Positions 13,944 to 22,224 of a stretch of 39,058 nucleotides of DNA are shown piece after piece. Location of the stretch: contig JAKCCH010000019.1 of NCBI GenBank assembly GCA_021838945.1, positions 1-39,058 on the forward strand, written 5' to 3'. Position 1 is the first letter of the stretch. Every line of letters starts with the position of its first letter. Origin of the DNA: Actinomycetes bacterium. Lineage in GTDB: Bacteria > Actinomycetota > Acidimicrobiia > Acidimicrobiales > Bog-793. A model generated the notes under the pieces. The model had not been told where the DNA came from, ran no database searches, and saw nothing but the letters and a program-made list of their open reading frames with translations. A program made the position numbers and the translations under genes.

Positions 13944-14753
13944 GCTGCGGGCGAGGGTGTAGAAGGCGACTGCTACGAGCAGGACCGTGAACGCTCCCAT
14001 CAGGCGTTGCGGACGGAAGACGCTCGCCAGCCGAGCCCCGATGACCGATCCGACCATGGCTGCAACCGTGAGGACGGTGATCAGAGGCCAGTCGATGTGC
14101 GCAGGCGTGCCGAGCCGGGTGAGCAGAGCGGCTGCGCTGTTGATGGCTATGACCAGGAGCGAGGTGCCGACGGCGACCGGCATCTCGAAACCGAGCACGA
14201 GCACCAGAGCCGGCACCACGACGAAGCCGCCCCCGACGCCGAAGAAACCGGTCAGCAGCCCCACCACGCTCGCCGCGAGCACGACAACGGGCGCGCTCTG
14301 CCGCCTCGAGGGCGCTGCCGTGAGGGAGGAGGAGATGGTGGCGGCTCCGGTGTCATGTCCTGCGGCCCGCCGCGACCCCGCCACCAGCGGATGGCGGGCA
14401 CGTCGTGCCATGGCGGCAGCAGCCACCAGCATGAGCAGCGAGAACGCCACCAGCAGCACCGACGAAGAGACCGAGGCAGAGAGCTTGCTTCCGACCACTG
14501 ACCCGGCGACGCCGAGCACTCCGAAGACGATGCCTTCGCGTATGCGCACGCGCTTTGATCTGTGATGCGCCAGCGTGCCGGCGAGCGCGGTGGCGCCGAC
14601 GACGAGCAACGATCCCGCCGTCGCGGCGTGGGCGCTCTGGCCGAGCACGTAGACGAGGGCGGGCACGGTGAGGATCGATCCGCCCCCGCCGATGGCGCCC
14701 AGAGTGGCGCCGATGGCGAGCCCGACGATGATGTCGACGACGAGCATGGCCAC
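13929..14753 (-). CDS. TauE/SafE-family sulfite exporter-like permease
   Basis: A 274-residue membrane protein with two repeats of the TauE/SafE (DUF81) fold, about eight transmembrane segments. Each half begins with the glycine-rich signature: GLAIGATLGAIGGGGSILTVPAL near residues 12-34 and GLLTGFFGVGGGFVVVPAL near 165-183. Family members export sulfite, sulfoacetate or other sulfur oxyanions. It starts with GTG directly after the stop of the rhodanese-metallo-beta-lactamase gene (ATG 14747 is the alternative), so the two are translationally coupled. With that neighbour it would expel sulfite formed from persulfide oxidation. Confidence 0.88.
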   Translation of the reverse strand: MAMLVVDIIVGLAIGATLGAIGGGGSILTVPALVYVLGQSAHAATAGSLLVVGATALAGTLAHHRSKRVRIREGIVFGVLGVAGSVVGSKLSASVSSSVLLVAFSLLMLVAAAAMARRARHPLVAGSRRAAGHDTGAATISSSLTAAPSRRQSAPVVVLAASVVGLLTGFFGVGGGFVVVPALVLVLGFEMPVAVGTSLLVIAINSAAALLTRLGTPAHIDWPLITVLTVAAMVGSVIGARLASVFRPQRLMGAFTVLLVAVAFYTLARSLPHL

Positions 14754-15866
14754 TCAGGCCGAGCAGCGGTTCGGTCCGGCCTCCAGCAGCGCCAGCTCGC
14801 CCGGATGGGCCGGCGATCGGCCCATGTTCGCCTGGATGATCTTGACGTAGTTCGGCGGTCGGTCCATGACCCGGTCGGTGGCCCAGGCCACGAACTGGTT
14901 CTCGTCGAGGGACAGTGGGGGCAACGACACCCGCAGGGCCCCGAGGGAGGCGCTCACTAGTTGCTCGGGCACCACGGTGGTGGAGTCGCCGTAGTGGGCG
15001 GGGAAGACGACGGCCTCGTCGGGGAGGACGAGCACCTTGGACTGCAGCGAACGGTGCAGGTTGCGGGCGAACTCCTCTGCACGCTCGGCAAGGTCAGGTC
15101 GGCCGACGCCGTCGACGAAGATGGTGTCGCCGGTGAGCACCGCCTCGTCGCCGATGCGGAAGACGACGGATCCTTCGGTGTGACCGGGGGTGTGAAGGAC
15201 CGCCACCGAGAGCTCGAGCCCACCCGGAAGCGCGAACCGCTCACCTTCCTCGAGAGGTTCGTAGCCGAACTTGAAGGAGTCGAAGGGGCTCAGGTGGAGG
15301 CTCGCCCCTGTGCGCGCGGCCAGGTCCCTCGCGCCCGAGACGTGGTCGGCGTGCAGATGGGTGTCGAAGACCCGGGTGATGCGCCATCCACGGGTCTTTG
15401 CCAGCTCCTCGTACAGCCCGACTTCGACAGAGGGGTCGACGACGAACGCCTCGCTCCCTGCGCCGAGGACGTAGGAGAGACAACCCTTGCCGCGCCGCCG
15501 CACCTGGACGAGGTCGCCGCCCGTGAGCGTCCACGAGGCCGTGTCATAGGCGCGGCCCCACGCCGCCATGCCGCCGGTGAGGTTTGCCGCCCGGTAGCCG
15601 GACGCGCCGAGGAAGGACGTTGCCTGGCTCGAGCGGCTGCCCGAGGCGCAGACGACGACGATCGGGTGTTCTCGGGGCAGCTCGTGCACTCGAGCGGGCA
15701 GCTCGGGTAGAGGGATGTTCACAGCACCGGCGATGGCCCAGTCGGCGACCTCCTCCGGCTGGCGGACATCGAGGATGAAGGGCTCCTCGGCACTTCCGAC
15801 GAGCCGGGCAAGGTCCGTTGCCGAGATCTCCGGCACAGCATCCGGTCGACTCCGGCCAGACCTCAT
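14754..15866 (-). CDS. Rhodanese-MBL fusion, persulfide dioxygenase-like
   Basis: A 370-residue cytoplasmic protein. The N-terminal rhodanese domain (about 10-110) has its active-site Cys73 in VVVCASGSRSS. The C-terminal metallo-beta-lactamase domain carries THLHADHVSG (about 169-178), LHTPGHTEGS, LTGDTIFVDGVGRPDL and VFPAHYGDST, the ligand set of ETHE1/CstB-like persulfide dioxygenases. It probably accepts a sulfane sulfur on the rhodanese Cys and oxidises glutathione-type or other low-molecular-weight persulfides to sulfite. ATG 15866 is chosen over ATG 15905 because AAGGAGG lies six bases upstream. It is the first gene of an operon with the TauE exporter, behind a CsoR/CstR-type palindrome. 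Confidence 0.88.
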   Translation of the reverse strand: MRSGRSRPDAVPEISATDLARLVGSAEEPFILDVRQPEEVADWAIAGAVNIPLPELPARVHELPREHPIVVVCASGSRSSQATSFLGASGYRAANLTGGMAAWGRAYDTASWTLTGGDLVQVRRRGKGCLSYVLGAGSEAFVVDPSVEVGLYEELAKTRGWRITRVFDTHLHADHVSGARDLAARTGASLHLSPFDSFKFGYEPLEEGERFALPGGLELSVAVLHTPGHTEGSVVFRIGDEAVLTGDTIFVDGVGRPDLAERAEEFARNLHRSLQSKVLVLPDEAVVFPAHYGDSTTVVPEQLVSASLGALRVSLPPLSLDENQFVAWATDRVMDRPPNYVKIIQANMGRSPAHPGELALLEAGPNRCSA

Positions 15867-15920
15867 CGAGTTCCTCCTTGAGAGCGCGCCGGCTGACTCC
15901 GGCATCCTGGGATTGAAACG

Positions 15921-15939
15921 ATCATACCCCCAGGGGTAT
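15921..15939 (-). promoter_or_regulatory. CsoR/CstR-type operator over promoter
   Basis: ATACCCCCAGGGGTAT (15924-15939) has perfect 7-bp arms ATACCCC and GGGGTAT around a CA centre, the form of operators bound by the CsoR/RcnR/CstR family. On the minus strand it overlaps a near-consensus -10, TATGAT (15926-15921), giving a start near 15914. A partial -35 (TTCGTC, 15948-15943) lies at 16-bp spacing. Repression until persulfide or polysulfide modifies the regulator is the expected logic; the regulator gene is not in this window. Confidence 0.72.
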
Positions 15940-16084
15940 TCCGACGAACGGTCGGGAGCTGGCTCTCGCCTTCTCGTTCCCCCGAACGCTCCAGAGGGAC
16001 TTTCGCCTCTGGCCCGGTCGCGGTCGGCCGCCTAGCGTCGCGGCCGCGGGTGCGAGCGCAGGTGGGGGGTCGAAGGAGGTGTCG

Positions 16085-17452
16085 ATGAAGGAGTTCGGAG
16101 AGCTGCACGACGCAGACCCGGAGATCTTCGCCCTGATCGGCGACGAGCTCGACCGGAAGCGGACGGGTCTGGAGCTGATCCCGTCAGAGAACTTCACCAG
16201 CCTTGCCGTCATGGAGGCGATGGGCTCCGTCCTCACCGACAAGTACTCCGAGGGCTATGCGGGGAGGCGCTACTACGGCGGCAACCAGGTCATCGACAAG
16301 GTCGAAGAGACGGCGATCGAGCGCGCCAAACAGCTCTTCGGCGTCCCCTACGTGAACGTGCAGCCATACTCCGGCTCGCCGGCCAACCTCGAGGTCTATC
16401 TCGCCCTGATGAGAACCGGGGAGACCGTCATGGGCCTCAACCTCGTCGACGGTGGCCACCTCACCCACGGGTCGGCCGGCAGCGTGACGGGCAGGCTGTT
16501 CAACAGCGTGCCGTATCACACGAAGGCCGACGGATACATCGACTTCGAGGAGCTCGAGCGGAATGTCGCCGAGCAGGCCCCGAAGCTCATCTGGGTCGGC
16601 TACACGGCTTACCCGCGCGCCTTTCCCTTCAAGGAGATGGCCAAGATCGCGGACAGTTGTGGCGCCTACCTCGCAGCCGACATCTCCCACATCGCGGGTC
16701 TCGTCGTCGGAGGGGTGCACGAGAGCCCGGTGCCTTACGCCCACATCATCACGACCACCACGCACAAGACCCTGCGCGGGCCGCGTGGTGCGCTCATCAT
16801 GGTGACGGACAAGGGGCTCTCGAAGGATCCGGATCTCGCGAAGAACATCGAGCGGACGGTCTTTCCGGGGATGCAGGGCGGACCGCACAACCACACCACC
16901 GCAGCGATCGCCGTCGCTCTGCGCGAGGCTTCCCGGCCGGAGTTCCGGACCTATGCCGCCCAGGTGGTCGCGAACGCCAGAGCGCTCGGCGACGCTCTCA
17001 TGGAGAACGGGCTCCGCCTCGTCACCGGTGGCACCGACACGCACCTGCTCCTGGTCGATCTCACTCCCTTCAGTGCGGGAGGAGGCCTCTTCGCCCAGGA
17101 GGCGCTCGACGCCGCCGGCATCACGGTCAACAAGAACACCATCCCGCACGAACCCTTCTCCGCCTTCTACCCGAGTGGGATCCGGTTGGGCACGCCGGCC
17201 GTGACGACGCGCGGCATGAGAGAGCCCGAGATGGCGGCGACCGGGCATCTCATCGCCGAGGTGCTGGGAGAGGTGCGTCGATACGTCATGCCGAGCGAGC
17301 GCTTGGAGAGGGCCGAGTACATCAAGAGCTTCCGGGCCGACCTGTCTTCGAACGCGCGCGTGGACGAGCTGCGAAAGCAGGTCGCCCAGCTCTGCGAGCC
17401 GTTCCCGCTCTATCCGGAGCTCTCTTTCGAGGACAGGAGAAAGCACTCATGA
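16085..17452 (+). CDS. glyA: Serine hydroxymethyltransferase
   Basis: A 455-residue PLP enzyme interconverting serine with glycine while passing a one-carbon unit to tetrahydrofolate. All family blocks are present: LELIPSENFTS, YSEGYAGRRYYGGN, NVQPYSGSPAN, LTHGS, the PLP lysine Lys228 in TTTTHKTLRGPRG, FPGMQGGPHNH and SGIRLGTPAVTTRGM. Length is slightly above the usual 415-430. ATG 16085 is chosen because GAAGGAGGT ends four bases upstream; GTG 16079 would lie inside that Shine-Dalgarno. The gene overlaps the next PLP enzyme by 4 bp (ATGA), an unusual coupling for glyA. The 5' region 15940-16084 contains no other gene. Confidence 0.96.
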   Translation: MKEFGELHDADPEIFALIGDELDRKRTGLELIPSENFTSLAVMEAMGSVLTDKYSEGYAGRRYYGGNQVIDKVEETAIERAKQLFGVPYVNVQPYSGSPANLEVYLALMRTGETVMGLNLVDGGHLTHGSAGSVTGRLFNSVPYHTKADGYIDFEELERNVAEQAPKLIWVGYTAYPRAFPFKEMAKIADSCGAYLAADISHIAGLVVGGVHESPVPYAHIITTTTHKTLRGPRGALIMVTDKGLSKDPDLAKNIERTVFPGMQGGPHNHTTAAIAVALREASRPEFRTYAAQVVANARALGDALMENGLRLVTGGTDTHLLLVDLTPFSAGGGLFAQEALDAAGITVNKNTIPHEPFSAFYPSGIRLGTPAVTTRGMREPEMAATGHLIAEVLGEVRRYVMPSERLERAEYIKSFRADLSSNARVDELRKQVAQLCEPFPLYPELSFEDRRKHS

Positions 17453-18957
17453 ACCGACTCGGACTCGAGCGCGAGGTCGTCGACCGCAACGTGTACGACA
17501 ACACGGTCCAGCAGTTCCGCGAGCGACGCATCGCCCTGCCGACCTTCGCAGAGCTCGGTGACCCCGAGACGATCCCCCTGCCGGTTCGCGAGGCTCTCGC
17601 CGGCGTCGGGCCTGACGATCCGGATCCGCGCAACCTGTACCGGATCCACTGGAACAACGACGACAAGCGGACCGGTGTCGTCGAGGTCCCCGCCCACGTC
17701 GTGCTCCCGGCTGGGCTCACGGGAGTCGAGGCGCCGATCGTGGTGCTCCTCGCCGACCGTTTCCCGATGATCGGGGCTCACAAGGTGCTCGCAACCTACG
17801 GCTGCCTCACCCCCCGGGTGATCACGGGCCAGTTCGACCCGACCGCGCACCGGGCGGTGTGGCCGTCCACGGGGAACTACTGCCGGGGCGGGGTGGCGGT
17901 CTCACGGATCATGGCTTGCCGAGGCGTCGCCATCCTGCCCGAGGGAATGAGCAGGGAGCGTTTCGACTGGCTCGAGGCCTGGGTGGAGGAACCCTCCGAC
18001 ATCGTGAGAACTCCAGGCTCCGAGTCGAACGTGAAGGAGATCTACGACGAGTGCAACCGCATGTCGGCAGACCCTGCGAACGTCATCTTCAACCAGTTCT
18101 CCGAGTTCGGCAATCACATCGCCCACTACGGCGCCACCGGGCGTGCCGTCGAGCGGGTCTTCGAGTCGATGGTCGCCGGCAGGTCCGATCTGCAGCTCCG
18201 CGCCTTCGTCTCCGCAACGGGATCGGCTGGGACGATTGCCGCCGGGGACTACCTGAAGGAGCGCTTCGGCTCGAAGATCGCCGCCGTTGAGGCGCTCGAG
18301 TGCCCGACCTTGCTGTCGAACGGATTCGGCGAGCACAACATCCAGGGCATCGGGGACAAGCACGTGCCTCTCATCCACAACGTGATGAACACCGATTTCG
18401 TGATCGACGTGTCCGACCGCGCGACCGACGGCTTGAACGTCCTCTTCAACACGGCCGCCGGCCGGCGCTACCTCACCGACTACCAGCTGCTGGACGAGCA
18501 CGTCTTGTCGGCTCTCGACTCGTTCGGGTTGTCGAGCATCTGCAACATCGTCGCTTCGATCAAGCTCGCGAAGCACGAGAACCTCGGCCCGACCGATGTC
18601 GTCGTCACCGTCGCCACCGACGGCGCCTCGATGTACCGGAGCGAGGTGGACATCGCCTTGAGGAAGCTGGGTGTCGACCAGATCGACGAGACCGCCGCGG
18701 CTGCCCTGTTCGGTGAGCACCTCATGGGGGCGACGACGGACAACATGCTCGAGCTGTCGGGGCTCGACCGCGAGCGCATCTTCAACCTCGGTTACTACAC
18801 ATGGGTCGAGCAGCAGGGCATCTCGATCGAGGAGTTCCGTGCCCGGAAGGCTGCTTCGTTCTGGACCGAGATGAGGTCGATCGTGACCGAGTGGGACGAG
18901 ATGATCCGCGAGTTCAACGGCCGGACCGGAGTGCTCGCCGACCTCGGCGCACGCTGA
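17449..18957 (+). CDS. Fold-type II PLP enzyme, cysteine-synthase-like
   Basis: A 502-residue PLP-dependent enzyme of the cysteine synthase/cystathionine beta-synthase/threonine synthase superfamily, much longer than a typical 310-residue cysteine synthase. The lysine is expected in RFPMIGAHKVLATYG, the substrate-binding loop is WPSTGNYCRGGVA, and FNQFSEFGNHIAHYGATG plus SATGSAGTIAAGDYLK match the OASS/CBS-type asparagine and phosphate-cup blocks. About 60 extra residues precede the core and about 170 follow it. The exact reaction is unknown to me. ATG 17449 overlaps the glyA stop (ATGA) and AGGAG lies nine bases upstream, so its function is probably tied to serine, glycine or threonine metabolism. 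Confidence 0.82.
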   Translation: MNRLGLEREVVDRNVYDNTVQQFRERRIALPTFAELGDPETIPLPVREALAGVGPDDPDPRNLYRIHWNNDDKRTGVVEVPAHVVLPAGLTGVEAPIVVLLADRFPMIGAHKVLATYGCLTPRVITGQFDPTAHRAVWPSTGNYCRGGVAVSRIMACRGVAILPEGMSRERFDWLEAWVEEPSDIVRTPGSESNVKEIYDECNRMSADPANVIFNQFSEFGNHIAHYGATGRAVERVFESMVAGRSDLQLRAFVSATGSAGTIAAGDYLKERFGSKIAAVEALECPTLLSNGFGEHNIQGIGDKHVPLIHNVMNTDFVIDVSDRATDGLNVLFNTAAGRRYLTDYQLLDEHVLSALDSFGLSSICNIVASIKLAKHENLGPTDVVVTVATDGASMYRSEVDIALRKLGVDQIDETAAAALFGEHLMGATTDNMLELSGLDRERIFNLGYYTWVEQQGISIEEFRARKAASFWTEMRSIVTEWDEMIREFNGRTGVLADLGAR

Positions 18958-19059
18958 TCCTCCGCGCGATCCGCGGGAGAGCCCGTGCCCCGGCAGGTGC
19001 TCGAGCGGTCCTGACACCTGCTCGACGCTGCGCCGGTCGCCGCCGTCTACCCTCCACCG
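18958..19059 (+). other. Short intergenic region with two hairpins
   Basis: There is no gene here. CCGCG (18962-18966) can pair with CGCGG (18972-18976), and GCAGGTG (18993-18999) with CACCTGC (19015-19021). They could end the glyA operon transcript, although no T-tract follows. TACCCT at 19048-19053 is the -10 of the next gene. Confidence 0.35.
19048..19053 (+). promoter_or_regulatory. -10 for MFS gene, leaderless layout
   Basis: TACCCT is followed by exactly six bases and the ATG at 19060. No Shine-Dalgarno lies upstream of the start, so the mRNA is probably leaderless. Confidence 0.55.
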
Positions 19060-20331
19060 ATGAGCTGGTTCGTCGAACGCCTCGCGCCTCGCCGTCTCGG
19101 CGCGGGGTTCCGCTGGCTCCTTGCCGGCACTTGGGTGTCCTTCCTCGGCGACGGCTTCGCCCTGGCCGCCGGACCGCTGCTGGTCGCGTCCGAGACACGG
19201 AGCCCCACCCTCGTCGCGCTCGCGACCCTCTTGCAACGCCTCCCGTGGCTGCTCTTCGCCGTGATCGCCGGAGCCCTCGCCGACCGGTGGAACCGGGTGG
19301 CGATGGCGGCAGTCGTCGACCTGCTCCGTGCCGGCGTGCTGGCACTGCTGGCGGCCTCGATCCTCACGGGCACCGCGACGATCGCGCTCGTGCTGACGGT
19401 CATGTTCGTGCTCGGCACCGCCGAGGTCTTCAGCACGACGGCCGGGAGCACGCTCGTGCCCTCACTCGTGCAGCGCAACGACCTGACGCTCGCCAATGGC
19501 AGGGTGTACATGGGTTTCGCCGTCGTGTACCAGCTGGCGGGACCGCCTATCGGCTCGGGGCTGTTCGCCGCCCAGAAGTCGTCGCCCTTCGTCGCCCAGG
19601 CCGCGCTGGTGGCTGTCGGTGCTCTCATGATCACGCGGATCAAGCTGCCCGCTCGGGCGGAGAGCGTTCAACCCAGCCCTGCTCGTTTCGTCTGGCACGA
19701 GATCGCCGAAGGGTTCCGCTGGGCTGCGCACCAAGCGGCCGTGCGCACGCTCGTCCTCACGATCTTCATCTTCAACATCACCTTCGGTGCGGCGTGGTCC
19801 GTGCTCGTCCTCTATGCGAGGGAGCGGCTGGGGATGGGCGCGGTTGGCTTCGGACTGCTCACGACGGCGACGGCCATCGGCGGGATCGCCGGCACGGCGA
19901 GCTACGGCTGGATCACCAAGCGCGTGACGCTCGGGAACCTGATGCGCATCGGCCTCATAGTCGAAACGTTCACCCACCTCTCCCTCGCCCTCACGACCAC
20001 TCCCGCCGTCGCCCTCGCGATCATGGTCGTGTTCGGGGCTCACGCCTTCATCTGGGGCACGACGTCGGTGACGGTCCGCCAGCGAGCGGTGCCTCAGTCG
20101 CTCCAGGGCCGAGTGGCGAGCGTGAACCACCTCGGCGTGTACGGCGGGCTGGTCCTCGGGGCCGCCCTCAGTGGCCCGATCGCCGATCACTTCGGCATCA
20201 CAGGCCCGTTCTGGTTCGGCTTCATCGGCTCGGCGGTCTTCGTCGTGCTCATCTGGCGCCAGCTCCGCCACATCGCCCACCAGGACGACGAGGTCGCCAC
20301 GGCGAGCCCTGACGTCGGCTCGCCCGCATGA
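19060..20331 (+). CDS. MFS transporter (EntS/Tap-like)
   Basis: A 423-residue major facilitator with about twelve transmembrane segments. The N-terminus FRWLLAGTWVSFLGDGFALAAGPLLV and the loop following helix 2, GALADRWNRVAM, match the MFS_3 subgroup (enterobactin exporter EntS, Tap and macrolide exporters). A second motif, VRQRAVPQSLQGRVASVNHLGVYGG, is typical of the C-terminal half. Export of a small molecule such as a siderophore or drug is expected, but the substrate is unknown. It appears monocistronic, converging with the acylphosphatase gene about 40 bp away. Confidence 0.85.
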   Translation: MSWFVERLAPRRLGAGFRWLLAGTWVSFLGDGFALAAGPLLVASETRSPTLVALATLLQRLPWLLFAVIAGALADRWNRVAMAAVVDLLRAGVLALLAASILTGTATIALVLTVMFVLGTAEVFSTTAGSTLVPSLVQRNDLTLANGRVYMGFAVVYQLAGPPIGSGLFAAQKSSPFVAQAALVAVGALMITRIKLPARAESVQPSPARFVWHEIAEGFRWAAHQAAVRTLVLTIFIFNITFGAAWSVLVLYARERLGMGAVGFGLLTTATAIGGIAGTASYGWITKRVTLGNLMRIGLIVETFTHLSLALTTTPAVALAIMVVFGAHAFIWGTTSVTVRQRAVPQSLQGRVASVNHLGVYGGLVLGAALSGPIADHFGITGPFWFGFIGSAVFVVLIWRQLRHIAHQDDEVATASPDVGSPA

Positions 20332-20373
20332 GGTTGACCTCGCCGCAGTCGACGGCCGCAAGGGACGGCTCCG

Positions 20374-20646
20374 TCACCCGATGACGAATCCGGAGAGCTC
20401 CTCCGGCGTCTCCTCGACTATCTCGGTCCGCTCGACCCGTGCGCGAGGAGGCCCGGTCCGGCACCAGGACACCATCGCCGCCACGGCCTCGGGCGATCCC
20501 TCGAAGACAGCCTCGACTGAGCCGTCCGCCCTGTTGCGGACCCAACCGGCGACGCCCCGTTCGAGCGCCTCGGCACGGCAGCTGTCGCGGAACCACACGC
20601 CCTGAACACGGCCACGGACGATCACGCGGCGCCGCACGGCCGTCAC
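20374..20646 (-). CDS. Acylphosphatase
   Basis: A 90-residue enzyme, the usual length of the family, that hydrolyses acyl phosphates. The catalytic Arg lies in RGRVQGVWFRDS and the catalytic Asn in GWVRNRADGSVEAVFEG, both intact, followed by SPEAVAAMVSWCRTGPPRARV. GTG 20646 gives the normal length; GTG 20637 is also possible, and starts further upstream would add an unrelated Arg-rich segment. It is divergent from the DedA gene. Confidence 0.92.
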   Translation of the reverse strand: MTAVRRRVIVRGRVQGVWFRDSCRAEALERGVAGWVRNRADGSVEAVFEGSPEAVAAMVSWCRTGPPRARVERTEIVEETPEELSGFVIG

Positions 20647-20717
20647 GGTGCTCTCCGGGCGGCGGGTCGGTGCAGCTGTTCGCGTGCCGCGAGCACAGGC
20701 GGACAGTAACGGGTGGC

Positions 20718-20723
20718 TACCAT
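20718..20723 (+). promoter_or_regulatory. -10 for DedA gene, leaderless layout
   Basis: TACCAT is followed by exactly six bases and the GTG at 20730. There is no Shine-Dalgarno. The same geometry is seen at other first genes in this window. Confidence 0.55.
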
Positions 20724-20729
20724 GCCTCC

Positions 20730-21467
20730 GTGCTCGCACTCCTCAACCCGGACCACTACGTCTCGGCGTACGGCTACGCGGCCATCTTCGTGCTCGCCGT
20801 GCTCCAGTCGTGTTGTGTCCCTACGTCGTCGGAACTGACGATGGGATTTGCAGGTTTCCTCGCCTACAAGGGGCAACTCAGCCTTGCCGGGGCGATCGCG
20901 ATCGGTGCCGGAGGAGAAGTCGTCGGCGCCTACATCGCGTGGGTCATCGGCCGGACGCTCGGGAGGGGCTTCGTCGACCGGTTCGGCAAGTACCTGCTCC
21001 TCACGCATCACGACCTCGACCGGGCCGAAGCGTGGTACGACCGGCACGACCGGTGGGGCGTCTTCGGCAGCCGGCTCCTCCCGGTCGTGCGGAACTTCGT
21101 CGCACTTCCGGCGGGGGTCGCCGAGGTGCCGCTCGTGCGCTTCGGGCTCTTGACCGCCGCGGGCAGCCTGGTCTGGGACGGGGCGATGGCCGGCATCGGG
21201 TATGGCCTCGCCAACGAGTGGACGTCGATCATGCACGGGTTCAACGACGCCGGTTACGTGCTCGGCGCCCTCGTCGTGCTTGCGATCGCGGTCGTGATCT
21301 GGCACCGCTGGCGGAGCTACCGGGCGGTGACGAGGGGAGCGGGGGTCGTGACGACCCCGGTGCATCGCCGCTCGTCGTCCTCGCCGGCCTCATCGGCATC
21401 GGCCTCAGCATCGCCGGCATCGGCATCGTCGACGCCGGCGGCATCGCAGCCAGCGGATCCCGCCTGA
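20730..21467 (+). CDS. DedA-family membrane protein
   Basis: A 245-residue membrane protein of the DedA (SNARE-associated) family, lipid scramblases or flippases that also affect membrane homeostasis. The re-entrant loops are visible: VLQSCCVPTSSELTMGFAGFLA (about 24-45, with the P-S/T-SE element) and GVFGSRLLPVVRNFVALPAG, which has the conserved G-X-R-X2-P-X3-R. About five hydrophobic segments follow the usual layout. The C-terminal 40 residues are a Ser/Ala-rich tail, encoded by repetitive cggcatcg-like sequence (21390-21450), not part of the family domain. Some DedA proteins move undecaprenyl phosphate or phosphatidylethanolamine; which applies here cannot be told. Confidence 0.88.
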   Translation: MLALLNPDHYVSAYGYAAIFVLAVLQSCCVPTSSELTMGFAGFLAYKGQLSLAGAIAIGAGGEVVGAYIAWVIGRTLGRGFVDRFGKYLLLTHHDLDRAEAWYDRHDRWGVFGSRLLPVVRNFVALPAGVAEVPLVRFGLLTAAGSLVWDGAMAGIGYGLANEWTSIMHGFNDAGYVLGALVVLAIAVVIWHRWRSYRAVTRGAGVVTTPVHRRSSSSPASSASASASPASASSTPAASQPADPA

Positions 21468-21519
21468 GGCATCGCTGGAGGGCTTCGCTCCCGCCGGCCC
21501 CTCTCCGGCCGCCAGCTCG

Positions 21520-22068
21520 TCAGTCGCCGTCGGCGTCCTTCAGATAACGGCCGATCCGGCCCTCGACGCTCCAGCGCGCCGCCGGCAGATGATGGTCTCG
21601 GGCCCAGGACACGACGAGCTCGTCGCTCCCCGCCGTCCGGAGGAGGTCCGCACCGACGGAGTCGTGGACGAGATAGGTCCCGACGCGCGCTCGCCAGCCG
21701 GGTCCACGCGAGCGCCATGCGAGGAGGCGCCGCCGCCCGAGCACGAGCGCGAGCAGCGTCGCGAACACCCGGCTGAACGTCCCGAGGTGCGCCTCGACTT
21801 TCCCGACGTCGTGGAGCAGCGCCGCAGCCGCAAAACCTTGCGGCAACGACTCCCGGCCGACGCCGTCCGCCAGGGCGAGGCGCTCGGCGTCCCGCGCCAC
21901 CGTGATGGCGTGACGGCGGTCGGCACCGGACATGCGCGCGAAGAGCGCCCGCTCGGCTTGGTTCAGCTGATCGAGAGCCCAGCGCTCGTCGTCCGGCTTC
22001 GGTCCGGCAGGCGAGAGCGACCCGAAGAAACGACTCGCAAGGTGCCACAACGACCCGAAGCCCTGCAT
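21520..22068 (-). CDS. HD-domain hydrolase
   Basis: A 182-residue protein with a metal-dependent HD phosphohydrolase core. RRHAITVARDAERL supplies the first His, AAALLHDVGKVEAHLG the His-Asp pair, and a distal SWARDHHLPA a candidate last acidic or His ligand. The N-terminal segment GPKPDDERWALDQLNQAERALFARM is typical of small actinobacterial HD proteins. A hydrophobic stretch (FSRVFATLLALVLG) between the HD and the distal ligands suggests membrane association. The substrate is unknown. ATG 22068 has no clear Shine-Dalgarno and lies nine bases after TACGGT (minus strand 22083-22078). Confidence 0.8.
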   Translation of the reverse strand: MQGFGSLWHLASRFFGSLSPAGPKPDDERWALDQLNQAERALFARMSGADRRHAITVARDAERLALADGVGRESLPQGFAAAALLHDVGKVEAHLGTFSRVFATLLALVLGRRRLLAWRSRGPGWRARVGTYLVHDSVGADLLRTAGSDELVVSWARDHHLPAARWSVEGRIGRYLKDADGD

Positions 22069-22224
22069 GGTCTCGTCACCGTAGCCGTCGCAGTGCGGCG
22101 CCTGATCCGTGGGGTCGAATACCCGCAAGCGTGCCGAGCACCTCGCCGGGACGAATGGTAGACAGACAGAGCCCGGCGCCCCAGGGAGAGGGGCGACCGG
22201 GTCGGGAACGAGGGGAGGGACATC
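22069..22224. promoter_or_regulatory. Divergent spacer, HD gene and ABC operon
   Basis: This region holds no gene. TACGGT on the minus strand (22083-22078) may serve the HD gene. No convincing promoter for the ABC operon was found, although GGGAGGGA at 22213-22220 is a good Shine-Dalgarno for GTG 22225. Confidence 0.3.

Noticed and set aside
21493-21509. GCCGG/CCGGC hairpin between the convergent DedA and HD genes
   Set aside because: Only five base pairs with no T-tract; it is no more than expected in GC-rich spacer.
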